A DNA stretch of 56,666 nucleotides. It comes from Eubacterium sp. (lineage in GTDB: Bacteria > Bacillota > Clostridia > Lachnospirales > Lachnospiraceae). Location: the NCBI GenBank assembly GCA_022791495.1, contig JAAVZE010000060.1, positions 1 to 56,666 of the forward strand. Direction: 5' to 3'. Under the pieces are notes generated by a model. The model was not told the origin of the DNA and ran no database searches. It saw only the letters and a program-made list of their open reading frames with translations. A program made the translations under genes and the position numbers. Of the stretch, positions 18,848 to 27,428 are shown piece by piece (the first letter of the stretch is position 1; every line of letters begins with the position of its first letter).

Positions 18848-21660
18848 AAAGAAATAAAAAGCAAAAGGCACTCTGCTTTTTGCTTTTATTTTCCGTTGCT
18901 TTTGTGGTAATTTTCGGCTGTACTTATTTTGTATTCTGGAAGAATGGAAAATCCTTTATCTGGGATTACGATGGAATCAAACAGCATTACGCGGCGCTCT
19001 GCTATCTGGGTAGATATTACCGGGAAATTTTTTCTGGTATACTGCGGGGGGATTTTGTACCGCCCATGTTTGACCTCTCCCTGGGAATGGGGGAAGATAT
19101 TATGACCACCCTGAATTTTTATGGGCTGGGAGATCCATTGACCCTACTGGCAGCGCTGGTGCCGGAGGAGAAGACGGAATATCTGTATGATTTTCTGGTG
19201 GTTCTGCGGATCTATCTGGCGGGACTTTCCTTTTCCTGGTGCTGCCGGAAGAAGGGAAGAAGCTGGAGCGCTACCATGATCGGGGCGCTGGTGTATGCTT
19301 TTTCCGGCTATATCCTGCATGTGGCGGTAAAACACCCCTTCTTTGTCATTCCCATGATCTTTCTGCCGCTGGCGGTGGTGGGAGTGGACCGGGCGCTGGA
19401 AAATAAAAAACTGACGCTGTTGATCCTTGTTACGTTTTTTACCGCGTTGAACGGATTTTATTTTTTCTATATGAATACGGTTTTTTTGGGGATTTATGCA
19501 CTGATCCGTATGATCTGCCAGAAAAAACTGTTTGTCCAATGCTGGCGGTGTGTAGCTGCTTATGTTATGGGAACGGCCATGGCAGGGGTGCTCTTTGTCC
19601 CGTCCATCGCGGCGTATCTCTCCAGTACCCGGAGTGAGAGTGCTTTTGATCCGGGGAATCTGCTTCTTTTCGATGCCAGCCGTTATAATGCTATTTTGAC
19701 GCGGATCATCGGGCCCCCCAGGATTACCTGGGACTATCTGGGGATGGCTTCTCTTGTACTGCCGGCAGTTCTTATGTTCTTTGCCGGTGCACGAAAGAAG
19801 AATCTGGAGCTAAAGGCGAATATTTTGTGTTGGACGATACTGATGCTGGTTCCCTTTGGCGGTTATTTGCTGAATGGTTTTTCTTATGTTTCCGGGCGTT
19901 TTATGTACCTTACCACCTTTGTATTTGCCCTTGGTATGGTATATGGACTGCCAGAGCTTTTAAAACTGACAAGAAAGAAACTCCTGGTATGTTTCGGCGG
20001 GGCTGGGATCTATCTGGTGCTGGTATTCTTTTCAGCAGATATTGATCAGCTTACCGGATGGTTTGGCTTTGCCATGCTGGCGGTGACACTGCTGGTGCTG
20101 CTGTTCTGGAACTGGTGTCATGCAGAAAAGAGCTTTTGTGGAAAACAGCTGCCCCCTTGCCTGGCGGGATGGTTAAAGAAGAATATTTATGTGCTGCTAA
20201 CCCTGACCGTTGCCTTGAATATCATAGGCAGCGGGTGGCTCCTGTTCAGTAATAAGGGACAGGGGTATGCGGAGAGTTTTATCGACCGGGGAAGGGCATA
20301 CCAGTACGTCGCAGCCTCCCCGGAGGCAGAGGTGGAGAATGCAGCGGCGAAAGAAGCCTCTCAGACCGGTACGGTCAAGGGAATCTACCGGACGGATTCT
20401 CCGGCGAAGCGGACGGAAAACACCGGGATGATCACCGGGAAGAACGGGGTATCCAGTTATTTCAGTATGTCCAATCCGAACCGGATCGAATATCTTCTCC
20501 AGATGCAGGATGGCGGGGTGTTAGACAGTATGTTTAAGATCCAGGGACTGGATGACCGCACCTGGCTGGCAGCCCTGGCATCTGTGGGATACTATGCGGT
20601 GGAACAGGGGAAGGAATTCCAGCTTCCCTATGGATATAAGCTGGTGAGGGAGTTTAAGCGGGGAAAGAAGAGCTATGGGCTATACGAAAATCAGTATTTT
20701 CTTCCCCTTGGCATTACCTATGACAGTTATATGACGGAAGAGCAGCTGGGGAAGGAGACCCAGGAAGACGGCGTGAAGATGCAGGAACTCATGCTTAAGA
20801 CGGCGATACTGAAGGAGGCAGATCTGGCAGATGAGGCTTCTGGTTTTCAAGGGCGGATCGAAAAGGTGAACAAAAGGAGCAGTGCGCCAGAGTTAAACAG
20901 CAGGGAGATCCCCTATGAGATCCAGTCCACGAAACAGGTTGAGATCCGGGGAGGAAAGGCTGTGGTGAAGAAAAATGGGGGGAGCCTTACCCTTCGTCTG
21001 AAGGAGTCCCTGCCGGAAGCAGAGTTGTACCTGCGCCTTCCGGAGTATCAGATGGCTCAGAAAAACCGGACCTATTGTGACATAACAGCGGTCATGGGAA
21101 AGCAGAAGAAGACCATCCGAGCGCTGACAAACCAGTGGAACTGGTACTTTGGCAGGGAGGAATATTTGTTTCATCTCGGCATTACAGAGGGAGAGGGAGG
21201 AGAAACCATCTGTAAGATCCGTTTCCAGTTCAAGGGTAGCTTTGAACTGGGGAAGTTAAAGGTTATCGCCCAGGGGATGGAGGATTATGGAGAAACGATC
21301 CAGGCGAGGAGAGAACACTCCCTGGAACACGTGGTGACCGATAAAAATAGTATAAGCGGTGAAGTGACAGTGCCAGCGGACCAGCTGTTGTTATTATCTA
21401 TTCCTTACAGCGGGGGGTGGAAAGCAGTGGTCAATGGAAAGGAGACTCCGCTCTGCCGGGCCAATACGGCGTATATGGCGCTGCCATTGAAAGCGGGGGA
21501 GAATGCTGTAAAGCTGTATTATGAGACGCCTTATCTCAGGCTGGGACTTGGTATCAGTCTGGCAGGATTTCTGGCATGCGTCGGTTATTGGATTACCTGC
21601 AGCGTTTTGCCGAAGAGGGCAGCAGGAAAGAAGGAGAAAAGCGGTGGAATATCAATATAA
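18844..21660 (+). CDS. YfhO family membrane glycosyltransferase-like protein
   Basis: A protein of 938 residues with about a dozen membrane helices over residues 8-470, then a large outside domain and a last helix near residues 900-920. The block WDYDGIKQHYAAL after helix one and the GLGDPLTLL segment are typical of YfhO. By family, YfhO is the GT-C partner of a CsbB/GtrB-type GT2 and a GtcA-type flippase in lipoteichoic/teichoic acid glycosylation. Length fits the family. It overlaps the phosphohexomutase by 4 bases (ATGA), so translation is probably coupled. Confidence 0.87.
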   Translation: MKRNKKQKALCFLLLFSVAFVVIFGCTYFVFWKNGKSFIWDYDGIKQHYAALCYLGRYYREIFSGILRGDFVPPMFDLSLGMGEDIMTTLNFYGLGDPLTLLAALVPEEKTEYLYDFLVVLRIYLAGLSFSWCCRKKGRSWSATMIGALVYAFSGYILHVAVKHPFFVIPMIFLPLAVVGVDRALENKKLTLLILVTFFTALNGFYFFYMNTVFLGIYALIRMICQKKLFVQCWRCVAAYVMGTAMAGVLFVPSIAAYLSSTRSESAFDPGNLLLFDASRYNAILTRIIGPPRITWDYLGMASLVLPAVLMFFAGARKKNLELKANILCWTILMLVPFGGYLLNGFSYVSGRFMYLTTFVFALGMVYGLPELLKLTRKKLLVCFGGAGIYLVLVFFSADIDQLTGWFGFAMLAVTLLVLLFWNWCHAEKSFCGKQLPPCLAGWLKKNIYVLLTLTVALNIIGSGWLLFSNKGQGYAESFIDRGRAYQYVAASPEAEVENAAAKEASQTGTVKGIYRTDSPAKRTENTGMITGKNGVSSYFSMSNPNRIEYLLQMQDGGVLDSMFKIQGLDDRTWLAALASVGYYAVEQGKEFQLPYGYKLVREFKRGKKSYGLYENQYFLPLGITYDSYMTEEQLGKETQEDGVKMQELMLKTAILKEADLADEASGFQGRIEKVNKRSSAPELNSREIPYEIQSTKQVEIRGGKAVVKKNGGSLTLRLKESLPEAELYLRLPEYQMAQKNRTYCDITAVMGKQKKTIRALTNQWNWYFGREEYLFHLGITEGEGGETICKIRFQFKGSFELGKLKVIAQGMEDYGETIQARREHSLEHVVTDKNSISGEVTVPADQLLLLSIPYSGGWKAVVNGKETPLCRANTAYMALPLKAGENAVKLYYETPYLRLGLGISLAGFLACVGYWITCSVLPKRAAGKKEKSGGISI

Positions 21661-24316
21661 GTTCTCGGTGGTGATACCGGTTTATAACGTGTACGGATAT
21701 CTTCGTGAGACACTGGATTCCGTCATACAGCAGGATATTGGATTTGAGGAAAACATTCAGATCATTCTGGTGAATGACGGAAGCCCGGACCGGAGTGAAG
21801 AGATCTGTCTGGAGTATCAGAAACGGTATCCGGATAATATTGTCTATCTAAAGCAGGAAAACCAGGGAGTGAGCGCGGCCAGAAACCATGCCATTCCCTA
21901 CGTTCAGGGAAAGTATGTAAATTTTCTGGATTCGGATGACAAGTGGACGAAAAACAGTTTCCAGGCAGTGTATGAGTTTTTTGAAAAGCGCCAGGATAAA
22001 ATAGATCTGGTCTCCTGTCCCCAGAAATTTTTTGAGGCAAGAGAGGAGTATCACTGGCTGCGGTTTAAATATGAAAATGGGAGCCGGATCATCGACGTGC
22101 TGGATAAGTACAATTTTATTCAGATGCATGTTACTGCCTCGTTTGTAAAGGCGGAGGTGCTGGAACACCATCGTTTTGATGAAGACCTGAAATTTGCAGA
22201 GGATTCCAAGTTTGTGACCTCGGTTATCCTGGAGAAGCTCAAGTATGGGGTGGTGGCAGAGGCGCTTCACCTGTACCGAAAGAGGGTAAATGCCTCTTCG
22301 GCGATTCAGAATAAGGGGACTTCCAAGGAGTGGTATCTGGATACTCCCAGACATTATTATCTGGAGATCATCCGGGAGTCCATCGAAAAATATGGAAGTG
22401 TGCTGCTCTACATCCAGTACCTGATCCTCTATGATTTCCAGTGGAGGCTGCGGGACGATCTGACGAGGATCCTGACAGAAGAGGAACAGGGCTGGTATAA
22501 AGACTGCCTGAAAGAAATGCTGTCTTATATGGACGATGATCTGATCTGCCATCTGGATAAGATGTATGCCGAATACAAGATTTATGCTCTTTCCCTGAAA
22601 TACGGATACGACATCCGAAAGGAATTGAAGTACCGTAAGGGGAGCCTGTATTTTAATAACATTAAGATCTACAGCCTGCAGGCGAAATCTCTCTTTACGG
22701 TGGATGTTCTGCAGATCCGGGATGGCATGCTGTATCTCTCAGGACGGATCTGGTGTCCCTTTGCGGAGGATCTTACCATCACTATAGAGAATGACCAGGG
22801 AGAATGCTATGAGGTGCAGTCCCAGCCCGCCGGTTTCCGAAAAGCGGTGGTCTTTGGGGAAGAGCTGGTCCGGGTGCGGGGGTATGAGGTCCGGCTTCCA
22901 TTAAAAAAAGGGGTGAAGCAGTTTTGTGTATATGGTCAGTATAAGGATAAATACCCACAGAAGCTGTATATCCGGGTGGGGAAGTTTTCCCATCTGAGCC
23001 AGGAGGTACCGGAGCTCTACTATCATGAGGACGGATATATGGTCAGCTACGACGAGAAGGGAGCAAGGCTCTGCGTCCGCAAAAAGCATGCGCTGCCCCA
23101 CTTGGGAAAAGAGCTGAGGCTGCTTCTGCGCTGTGTGCGGAACAAAAGATATGAGATCGCCGGCTATCGGTGTCTGTATCATCTGGTAAAGCCTTTTCTT
23201 CGGAAAGAGCGTTGGATCGTTATGGAGAGGATCAATGTGGCGGGGGACAATGCGGAACACTTTTTTAAGTTTCTGCAGGAACACGGCGGCAGGGATATAA
23301 AATCCTATTTTACCATATCCGAGGACAGTGACGATTATGAAAAAATGTGCCGCATCGGCAGGGTGCTTCCCTTCCGAAAGTTTCGATATAAGTTAAATGT
23401 ACTTTTAGCAAAAAATATAATTTCTTCCCAGGGTGAGGATAATATTTTTAATCCCTGGGATAAAGACAGCGTTTATATCCGGGATCTTTATAAGTATCAC
23501 TTTGTATTTCTGCAGCATGGCATCATCAAAGATGATCTCTCGGAATGGCTGAACAAGTTCAATAAAAACCTACAGATGTTTGTGACCTCGGCAAAACCGG
23601 AATATGAGTCCATTTTAAAAGGAGATTATTTTTATGATGAAAGGGTGGTGCGGCTGACTGGTCTGCCCAGATATGATAATTTAAAACAGGATATAGCACC
23701 GGAGAAGTCTATCATCTTTATGCCCACCTGGCGGTTTTCCCTGGCCTGCCGGTTGAACAACGATACTGGGGAGAGGATCTATAATCCCCTCTTTAAACAG
23801 TCGGAGTTTTTTCGCTTTTATGACCAGCTGATCCACGATAAGAAGCTGAACCAGGTACTGAAAGATAAGGGGTATACGGGGAAATTTTTCCTGCACACCC
23901 ACCACAAAGTTCAGATCGGGGATTTCACCGACGGCGAGGCAGTGAAGGTGCTCCGGGAGGGCATTGATTATCAGAAAGAATTCCAGAACAACGCCCTGCT
24001 GATCACAGATTTTTCCAGCGTGGCATTTGATTTTGCCTATCTGAAAAAGCCGGTGATCTATACTCAGTTTGATATCGATACCTTTTTTCAGGGGCAGGTT
24101 TATTCAAAAGGCTATTTTGAGTACGAGAGGGATGGGCTGGGGCCGGTGTGCTATGATTATGAGACTACCCTGCAGACCATCATTGATTATGTGGAGAACG
24201 ACTGCCGGCTGGACCCGGTTTATGATGAGAGAGGGAATCGTTTTTACCGCTGGTTTGATGCGGAGAACTGCCGGCGGGTTTATGATGATATTAGAGGACT
24301 GGATCACCAGTCATAA
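21644..24316 (+). CDS. Bifunctional GT2 - TagF-type polyol-phosphate transferase
   Basis: A protein of 890 residues. Residues 1-220 are a GT2 domain (FSVVIPVYN, DSDDKW). Residues about 230-515 are a beta-rich linker. Residues about 520-885 are a CDP-glycerol/ribitol phosphotransferase domain with LQHGIIKDD (His626-region), FLHTHHK and ITDFSSVAFDF, the usual His and phosphate-binding motifs. It would add a sugar and a polyol phosphate alternately or build a repeating unit. GTG at 21644 is chosen: AAGGAG lies 8 bases upstream and the GT2 fold begins at once. It overlaps the YfhO gene by 17 bases. The next gene is a free-standing copy of its linker. Confidence 0.88.
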   Translation: MEYQYKFSVVIPVYNVYGYLRETLDSVIQQDIGFEENIQIILVNDGSPDRSEEICLEYQKRYPDNIVYLKQENQGVSAARNHAIPYVQGKYVNFLDSDDKWTKNSFQAVYEFFEKRQDKIDLVSCPQKFFEAREEYHWLRFKYENGSRIIDVLDKYNFIQMHVTASFVKAEVLEHHRFDEDLKFAEDSKFVTSVILEKLKYGVVAEALHLYRKRVNASSAIQNKGTSKEWYLDTPRHYYLEIIRESIEKYGSVLLYIQYLILYDFQWRLRDDLTRILTEEEQGWYKDCLKEMLSYMDDDLICHLDKMYAEYKIYALSLKYGYDIRKELKYRKGSLYFNNIKIYSLQAKSLFTVDVLQIRDGMLYLSGRIWCPFAEDLTITIENDQGECYEVQSQPAGFRKAVVFGEELVRVRGYEVRLPLKKGVKQFCVYGQYKDKYPQKLYIRVGKFSHLSQEVPELYYHEDGYMVSYDEKGARLCVRKKHALPHLGKELRLLLRCVRNKRYEIAGYRCLYHLVKPFLRKERWIVMERINVAGDNAEHFFKFLQEHGGRDIKSYFTISEDSDDYEKMCRIGRVLPFRKFRYKLNVLLAKNIISSQGEDNIFNPWDKDSVYIRDLYKYHFVFLQHGIIKDDLSEWLNKFNKNLQMFVTSAKPEYESILKGDYFYDERVVRLTGLPRYDNLKQDIAPEKSIIFMPTWRFSLACRLNNDTGERIYNPLFKQSEFFRFYDQLIHDKKLNQVLKDKGYTGKFFLHTHHKVQIGDFTDGEAVKVLREGIDYQKEFQNNALLITDFSSVAFDFAYLKKPVIYTQFDIDTFFQGQVYSKGYFEYERDGLGPVCYDYETTLQTIIDYVENDCRLDPVYDERGNRFYRWFDAENCRRVYDDIRGLDHQS

Positions 24317-24334
24317 GCACGAGGAGGGAAAAGG

Positions 24335-25486
24335 ATGGAAGAGTTTGTCTGCCTGGCACTCTATACCAAGGCATACCGTGGACCAGAAGGAGGCGGGACA
24401 GTGGATGAGCAGTGTGAACGGAGGTTGTCCAGTGTGAAGAAAAGGATGGATCCGGCGATGAACCTCCTTGTTTTTACCGAAAAGTCCTGTGAATGCCGGA
24501 ACCACATCGCAGATGTAAGGGAACACTATGAATTCGCCACGGTAGATCCGGCGAGGATTTATCTGCGTAAAAACCTGGCAGAGAAACTATTCCCCCTGGA
24601 TTTTCCCGGACTCTGCCGGCTGTTTGCGAAAGAGGGGCGTTTTGCTGTGTGGGAGCTGGATCCAGGGCAGATGGAGAAAAAGGGTTATCCCTATGAGAAG
24701 CGGGATGAGGGAAGTTTTGGAACTGCGCCGGAGAAATACATGGAGTTATGCGGTGAACTGCGGGAAAGATACGGGGAGCTTCTTCCCTTCTTTCAGAATA
24801 TGATCATCAAGGATATGCTCCCTCTGTTTTTTGGGGAGGATGGCAGCCAGAAACCTCTTCTGAGACAGATTCTTGTCAGTATCGATGACGATATCTTATG
24901 CGGCACTGGTTGTATTTACGAGGATGTGCTGCTTAAGATCCTTTCTCTCAAGTATGGGGAGGATGTGGAAAAAGGGCTGGTTTACCGGAGCGGAAAACTG
25001 AAATATCAGAATCTCTCTTTGTTTCCTCTGAAAGAAATCCCCTTTGTGGTGACGGAAATCAAATTGGTTAAAGACAGAATTAATATATCTGGCCATGTCC
25101 TTCTGCCCCTGGAATACAGTGAGATCGAGTACTATTGTATGGACAACCGGAACCGCCGCTATGAGCTGTCCCTGGAACAGGACGGGGAAATATGTTTTCT
25201 CGGTGAGCTACTTCACAGGAGGAAACGGTTCCTGGTGGAATTTCCTGCTGGGAAGAAACCGCAGGGGATAAGGTTTATGTACTGTTACCGGGGAATGTAC
25301 CAGGCGAGGGTGCGGATGGAGTTTGCAGAGCAGCTTGGCATGGTGCCGGATACCAGGTATAATTTCCGGCTGCAGGATGGGTATCTGTGGAAGGCAGAAA
25401 AGAGGATCCTGTTTGCGGCGCCTCTGCAGAAGAGAACGCGGATAAAGCTTTTCTTTACATTTCTATGGAAAAGCTTTAAAATATAG
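24335..25486 (+). CDS. Stand-alone paralogue of the GT2-TagF linker, no catalytic domain
   Basis: A protein of 383 residues with no recognised catalytic motif. From about residue 145 onward it aligns with the middle region of the preceding GT2-TagF protein: DDD, a Tyr, then LSLKYG-x-D, YR-x-G-x-L and N in the same spacing, followed by beta-rich segments. The N-terminal 110 residues have no clear counterpart and lack the GT2 DxD site. It may be a scaffold or oligomerisation partner, or a decayed paralogue. The frame is intact and has a GGAGGGAAAAGG site, arguing against a pseudogene. Beta-sandwich regions of TarS-type enzymes are a possible analogy. Confidence 0.7.
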   Translation: MEEFVCLALYTKAYRGPEGGGTVDEQCERRLSSVKKRMDPAMNLLVFTEKSCECRNHIADVREHYEFATVDPARIYLRKNLAEKLFPLDFPGLCRLFAKEGRFAVWELDPGQMEKKGYPYEKRDEGSFGTAPEKYMELCGELRERYGELLPFFQNMIIKDMLPLFFGEDGSQKPLLRQILVSIDDDILCGTGCIYEDVLLKILSLKYGEDVEKGLVYRSGKLKYQNLSLFPLKEIPFVVTEIKLVKDRINISGHVLLPLEYSEIEYYCMDNRNRRYELSLEQDGEICFLGELLHRRKRFLVEFPAGKKPQGIRFMYCYRGMYQARVRMEFAEQLGMVPDTRYNFRLQDGYLWKAEKRILFAAPLQKRTRIKLFFTFLWKSFKI

Positions 25487-25519
25487 TTTGAAATAAATTT
25501 GAACCAATTGGAGGAAACT

Positions 25520-26221
25520 ATGATATATGGAGTAGTACTTGCCGGCGGAGTGGGAAGCCGTATGGGAAATGTGGGAAAACCCAAACAGTATCTTTTGATC
25601 GGGGACAAGCCAATCCTCATTCACACCCTGGAAAAATTTTATATGCAGAGTGAGTTTGAAAAGGTTCTTGTGCTCTGTCCGGTGGAATGGCTCAGCCATA
25701 CAAAGAATCTGATCCGCAGATATATTCCCGACAAGGACCGGATCGTGGTGTTAGAAGGCGGAGATACCCGCAACGAGACGATCATGAATGCCATTGATTA
25801 TATCGAACAGGAGGGGAATCTGGACCAGGAGACGATCATCGTCACCCATGATTCGGTGCGTCCTTTTGTTACCCAGAGGATCCTGGAGGAAAATATCCGC
25901 TATGCCAAGAAATACGGGGCGTGTGATACCGCGGTGGCGGCGACAGATACCATCGTGTGCAGTGAGGACAATGTGGTGATCAGTGATATTCCGGAACGGC
26001 GGAAGATGTACCAGGGCCAGACGCCCCAGACTTTCCAGGCCATGAAGCTCAAAGAGCTGTACCAGGCACTGACGCCGGCGGAGAAAGAGCTTCTCACCGA
26101 TGCGGCAAAGATCTTTGTCATGAAGGGGGAGAAGGTACACATCGTGGAGGGAGAGGTATTCAATATAAAGATTACCTATCCTTATGATCTGCGGGTGGCA
26201 GAAGCATTGTTGAAAGTGTGA
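25520..26221 (+). CDS. tarI: D-ribitol-5-phosphate cytidylyltransferase (IspD/TarI family)
   Basis: A protein of 233 residues. The nucleotidyltransferase signature VVLAGGVGSRMG with KPKQYL is at the N-terminus. THDSVRPFV and the GQTPQTFQ block are shared by TarI and IspD. The adjoining reductase gene (tarJ) and TagF-type genes make CDP-ribitol the likely product; IspD of isoprenoid synthesis is the alternative by sequence alone. ATG at 25520 directly follows TTGGAGGAAACT; an upstream in-frame TTG at 25499 lacks a site. Confidence 0.87.
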   Translation: MIYGVVLAGGVGSRMGNVGKPKQYLLIGDKPILIHTLEKFYMQSEFEKVLVLCPVEWLSHTKNLIRRYIPDKDRIVVLEGGDTRNETIMNAIDYIEQEGNLDQETIIVTHDSVRPFVTQRILEENIRYAKKYGACDTAVAATDTIVCSEDNVVISDIPERRKMYQGQTPQTFQAMKLKELYQALTPAEKELLTDAAKIFVMKGEKVHIVEGEVFNIKITYPYDLRVAEALLKV

Positions 26222-26223
26222 AT

Positions 26224-26327
26224 GAAACTACGGATTCGTAAAAACCTCATCACGTAGTTTCTCGCAAGGCGCCGCTTGCAGCACCTTGCTCTATTCACAC
26301 AGGTAGAATCCGCAAAGCGGATTCTAC
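26224..26327. repeat. Hairpin cluster between tarI and tarJ
   Basis: Three stems lie in this 161-base spacer: GAAACTACG at 26224-26232 with its complement at 26253-26261; GCAAG at 26264-26268 with CTTGC at 26275-26279; and GTAGAATCCGC at 26303-26313 with a perfect complement at 26317-26327 around AAA. None is followed by a run of T. The arrangement resembles the cluster at 11881-12078, although the sequences differ. Confidence 0.75.
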
Positions 26328-26382
26328 GCCACTGATTCAAGTATTGTTTGTGCCGTTTGTGGCGGCATGTTTGGAGGAAAAT

Positions 26383-27426
26383 ATGTTAAATGCAGTGTAC
26401 CGCCTTGTGGCGCCGAGACGATTCGAGGTGGAATTTACAGATATAGACCTGTGCAGCGGGGCTGTGATCGTGCGCCCTACCCATCTGTCGATCTGCAATG
26501 CAGACCAGAGATATTATCAGGGGAAGCGGGCCAACGATATTCTGCGGCAGAAGCTGCCTATGGCGCTGATCCATGAGGGTATTGGTGAAGTGGTGTATGA
26601 TCCGGAAGGCGAATTTGTGGCGGGGGAGCGGGTGGTCATGATCCCCAATACCCCAAAGCAGACTGCAGAGGACGTGGCTGACGGGGATGTGGTGGCAGAA
26701 AATTACCGACTGGATTCCCGGTTCCGCGCCAGCGGTTTTGATGGTTTTATGCAGGATGCGGTGGATATCCGACGGGACCGGCTGATCCGGCTTCCGAAGG
26801 GCATCGATCCCTGTGTGGCGGCCTTTACTGAGATTGTGACGGTGAGTGTCCATGCCCTGAGCCGTTTTGATGAGATCGCCCATAAGAAGCGGGATGCAGT
26901 AGGGATCTGGGGGGATGGAAACCTTGGTTATATCACTTCGCTGCTTTTTAAGGCGATGTTTCCGGAGACAAAATTATATGTCTTCGGGCTGAACTGGGAC
27001 AAGCTGTCGGATTTTACCTTTGCCGACGATACCTTTCTCGTGACACACATTCCGGCGGGACTGGAATTTGACCATGCCTTTGAGTGCGTGGGAGGAGAGG
27101 GCTCTCCGAAAGCCATCAATCAGATCATCGACAATATTCTGCCAGAGGGGACGATCTCGATCCTTGGAGTTTCCGAGAATGAGGCGGCGATCAATACGCG
27201 GATGATGCTGGAAAAAGGGCTTCGGATGTTTGGCAGCAGCCGCAGTGGAAGGGCGGATTTTATCAGAACCATTGAACTTTATCAGTCCAATCCGGAGATT
27301 CCTGCCTATCTGCAGAATCTGATCGGAGTCCGGATGAGAGTGCGGACCATCGAGGATATGAAGAAGGCATTTGAAGCTGACATTTATAAAGAATTTGGAA
27401 AAACGATTATGATCTGGGAGGCTTAG
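26383..27426 (+). CDS. tarJ: Ribulose-5-phosphate reductase (zinc alcohol dehydrogenase family)
   Basis: A protein of 347 residues of the medium-chain dehydrogenase family. It reduces ribulose-5-phosphate to ribitol-5-phosphate with NADPH, feeding tarI. The SICNADQRYYQG segment and HEGIGEV carry the likely zinc ligands, and GIWGDGNLGY is the nucleotide-binding loop. These match TarJ rather than ordinary alcohol dehydrogenases, in line with the tarI neighbour. ATG at 26383 follows TTGGAGGAAA; the frame runs open to 26344 without a ribosome site. A TagF-type gene begins 3 bases after its stop. Confidence 0.87.
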   Translation: MLNAVYRLVAPRRFEVEFTDIDLCSGAVIVRPTHLSICNADQRYYQGKRANDILRQKLPMALIHEGIGEVVYDPEGEFVAGERVVMIPNTPKQTAEDVADGDVVAENYRLDSRFRASGFDGFMQDAVDIRRDRLIRLPKGIDPCVAAFTEIVTVSVHALSRFDEIAHKKRDAVGIWGDGNLGYITSLLFKAMFPETKLYVFGLNWDKLSDFTFADDTFLVTHIPAGLEFDHAFECVGGEGSPKAINQIIDNILPEGTISILGVSENEAAINTRMMLEKGLRMFGSSRSGRADFIRTIELYQSNPEIPAYLQNLIGVRMRVRTIEDMKKAFEADIYKEFGKTIMIWEA

Positions 27427-27428
27427 TA

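Noticed and set aside
25520-26221. IspD of the isoprenoid pathway
   Set aside because: It cannot be excluded by motif alone, but it is followed by tarJ and TagF-type genes, so TarI is preferred.
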